In this document: one piece after another, positions 59,401 through 62,400 of the stretch | How the letters are laid out: the number at the start of each line of letters is the position of its first letter | Position numbering within the stretch: position 1 is the first letter of the stretch | NCBI GenBank assembly: GCA_947568835.1 | Contig: OX387611.1 | Coordinates: forward strand, 2,484,001-2,548,000 | DNA length: 64,000 bases | Origin: Protonemura montana | Lineage: Eukaryota; Arthropoda; Insecta; Plecoptera; Nemouridae | Reading direction: 5' to 3' | Translations under genes and position numbers: made by a program | Notes under the pieces: model-generated | Seen by the model: only the letters and a program-made list of their open reading frames with translations | What the model was told of the DNA's origin: nothing | Databases searched by the model: none

Positions 59401-62400
59401 ATATCATGGTCTAGCATAGGAGGTTCAATGTTAGCACGGGTATATCATGGCCTAGCATAGGAGGTTCAATGTTAGCACGGGTATATCATGGCCCAGCATA
59501 GGAGGTTCAATGTTAGCATGGGAATATCATAGCCCAGCATAGGAGGTTCAATGTTAGCACGGGTATATCATGGCCTAGCATAGGAGGTTCAATGTTACCA
59601 CGGGTATATCATGGCCTAGCATAGGAGGTTCAATGTTAGCATGGGAATATCATAGCCCAGCATAGGAGGTTCAATGTTTGCACGGGTATATCATGGCCTA
59701 GCATAGGAGGTTCAATGTTAGCACGGGTATATCATGGTCTAGCATAGGAGGTTCAATGTTAGCACGGGTATATCATGGCCTAGCATAGGAGGTTCAATGT
59801 TAGCACGGGTATATCATAGCCTAGCATTGGAGGTTCAATGTTAGCACGGGTATATCATGGCCTAGCATAGGAGGTTCAATGGTAGATTTAACGTTTTGTT
59901 CCCTGGTTTCAGTCACTCGTGGGTCCGGGTGAACCAGATGAGCCGGATTCTTCGCTCCAGGCCTCGTCCGGTTCGGGGGTCGGAGTTTTCTACGTCGACG
60001 CTGACGGAGCTCTGGCGTACGACATTCAACTTGAAGGTGTCGTCAGTGAACCGGTGCCGCTCTTAACTCTGGGTATGTTTTTCAAATGACCGCTCGAGGT
60101 CGGGGTATTTTTGGTTTAGGTTTAAGTTCAATGCTATGTTAAATGATTTTAAAAAATAGACAACTTTTAGACTGTTGAAGAATTTAAATCATTTTAATGC
60201 ATTGTAAAGGAGTAAAGAATTAAAATATTTTATTATAATTTTATTTTTATTTTGGCTTTATAATAGGGAAATCTCATTAAGATAATTATTTAATTATTAT
60301 CATTGTATTCAAATACGCGTTTAAAATAAAATTTGAAATATTTTTTCTTTTTATAATCCGATCATAACTTTTCTATTTCAATTTGTTTTAAGAATGGCTA
60401 AAATATGAATTCTCGTGGCGGGATTAAAACGGGCTGTGATTAACTACACGTAGTTCTGACGTCATTTTGTTGTTTCCTTTGCGTTCGCTTCTGTTTCTTG
60501 ACGTCAGATTTCACTTCATGTCATAAAAAATGGCGACCCTCGTTTTCGTACGAGATTCAAACGCAAACATTTTAAACAGAGATATTTTATTCAAAATTGG
60601 ATTTAGAAGAAAATAAAAAAATACGTGTTCATTATTTTCTCTCAAAATAAATAAAAAAATGGTTTTTTAATTTAAAAAGATTTCCCTGTGATATTTACTG
60701 TTGTGTATTTATTGTTAAAATTATATTTTTGCTAAATGCAATAATTAAAGAAATTAAAATTAAAGAAATGCAAGTATTTTTTTACTTAACTCATTCTATT
60801 CTACATTCTATTTTAAAGTTTAGTATTCAGGAATTTTTCTAATCTGTAGTTTGGGTTATGAATTAGAAACTATTTCAGGGTTTTGTCAAAAATGGGGCTA
60901 GGGATGGAAATATCACAGGAAAATCTTTTTAAATTTGAAATTATTTATTATTTTTTTTTTTTTGTGAGAAAATAATGAACAAATAATTTTTTATTTTTTT
61001 CTAAATCCAATTTTGAATAAAATATCTCTGTTTAAAATGTTTGCGTTTTGAATCTCGTACGAAAACGAGGGTCGCCATTTTTTGTGACATGAAGTGAAAT
61101 CTGACATCAAAAAACAGAAGCGAACGCAAAGGAAACAACAAAATGACGTCAGAACTACGTGTAGTTAATCACAGCCCGTTTTAATCCCGCCACGAGAATT
61201 CATATTTTAGCCATTCTTAAAACAAATATAAATAGAAAAGTTATGATCGGATTATAAAAAGAAAAAATACATCAGATTTTATTTTAAACGAGTATTTGAA
61301 CACAACGATAATAATTAAATAATTATCTTAATGGGATTTCCTTTTTAAGAAATGGAATAAAAAATACCAGTGAGAAGTGACAGAAAGAAATGAAACATAA
61401 AATATTTTTTGTGATGATTGACAGGTGAAATGTATTGGATTTTTGACATGAAATAACATTGAATACCTGGCATTAAGACAGTGCCAGAGTTTCAGAGATG
61501 ATAGTTTTCAACTTGATAGAGCTTGGGGAACAATTTAGCAAAATAATCTTGCAGTGTTGGGGAAAAACAAAGCCACTTGAATCAATCAGCTTGTGCAGAA
61601 CACGGGAATGAGTTTCAACTCCACATTAAAATAAACCCGGTAAGGATTTTATGTCGAGATGATAGGAAATTCACTAGAAAAGTCAGAGAAGCAATAGCAA
61701 TTAAAAAACAGCCCAATAACTTCAATAGAGATGATAGTTTTCAACTTGATAGAGCTTGGGGAACAATTTTACAACAGAAAAATGAAATAGAGAATATCAG
61801 TGAGGAGACAGAATAAGTCAACACAAAGAATCCAGAAGAAAATATTTTGACGGCAGATTAAGAACTAAACGTAATGAATAAGGAAATTTTGATTTTATCA
61901 CATAAAGTCAGGACAGCCTCGAAAAATTGCCGTTTTTTCCAAACACATAATTAGTTAGTTGGGAAAAATCACCAATGTGTTCGGGATTTTATTTCAGAAA
62001 ATACATAATACATTAGTTTTTGAGTAATTGACCCTGATTATTTTATTTAGATGCATTTAGGAAGCTTGAACTTGGTAATTGTTATAATTTTATGTGGTTC
62101 TTTTGTTATTGGAAAATTGTCAGGACTGCTCTTACCCTTGATAAAGTAACAGGTACAAGTTACGAAACGTTGGGAAATTCAGTTGGTCTTCACTTAGCAT
62201 TAAAAAAATCAGCAGAGTAAAATAAAATTTACTCTTGAGTTATTCTTTATACCACTTTCATATCACTTACAATTGAATAAATTATACATATTTTATTATC
62301 TTCAAGCCTATAAATAGATTTAGTCATTTTCTATTAATCAAACACCAATCGAAGTCGGTGATATACAAAAAATTTCCAAGAGTTGTTTCGGCCATTTTGT

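Noticed and set aside
62137-62170. A functional hammerhead ribozyme
   Set aside because: The core reads TTGATAA instead of CTGATGA, changing two bases normally needed for cleavage. It is kept only as a candidate structure.
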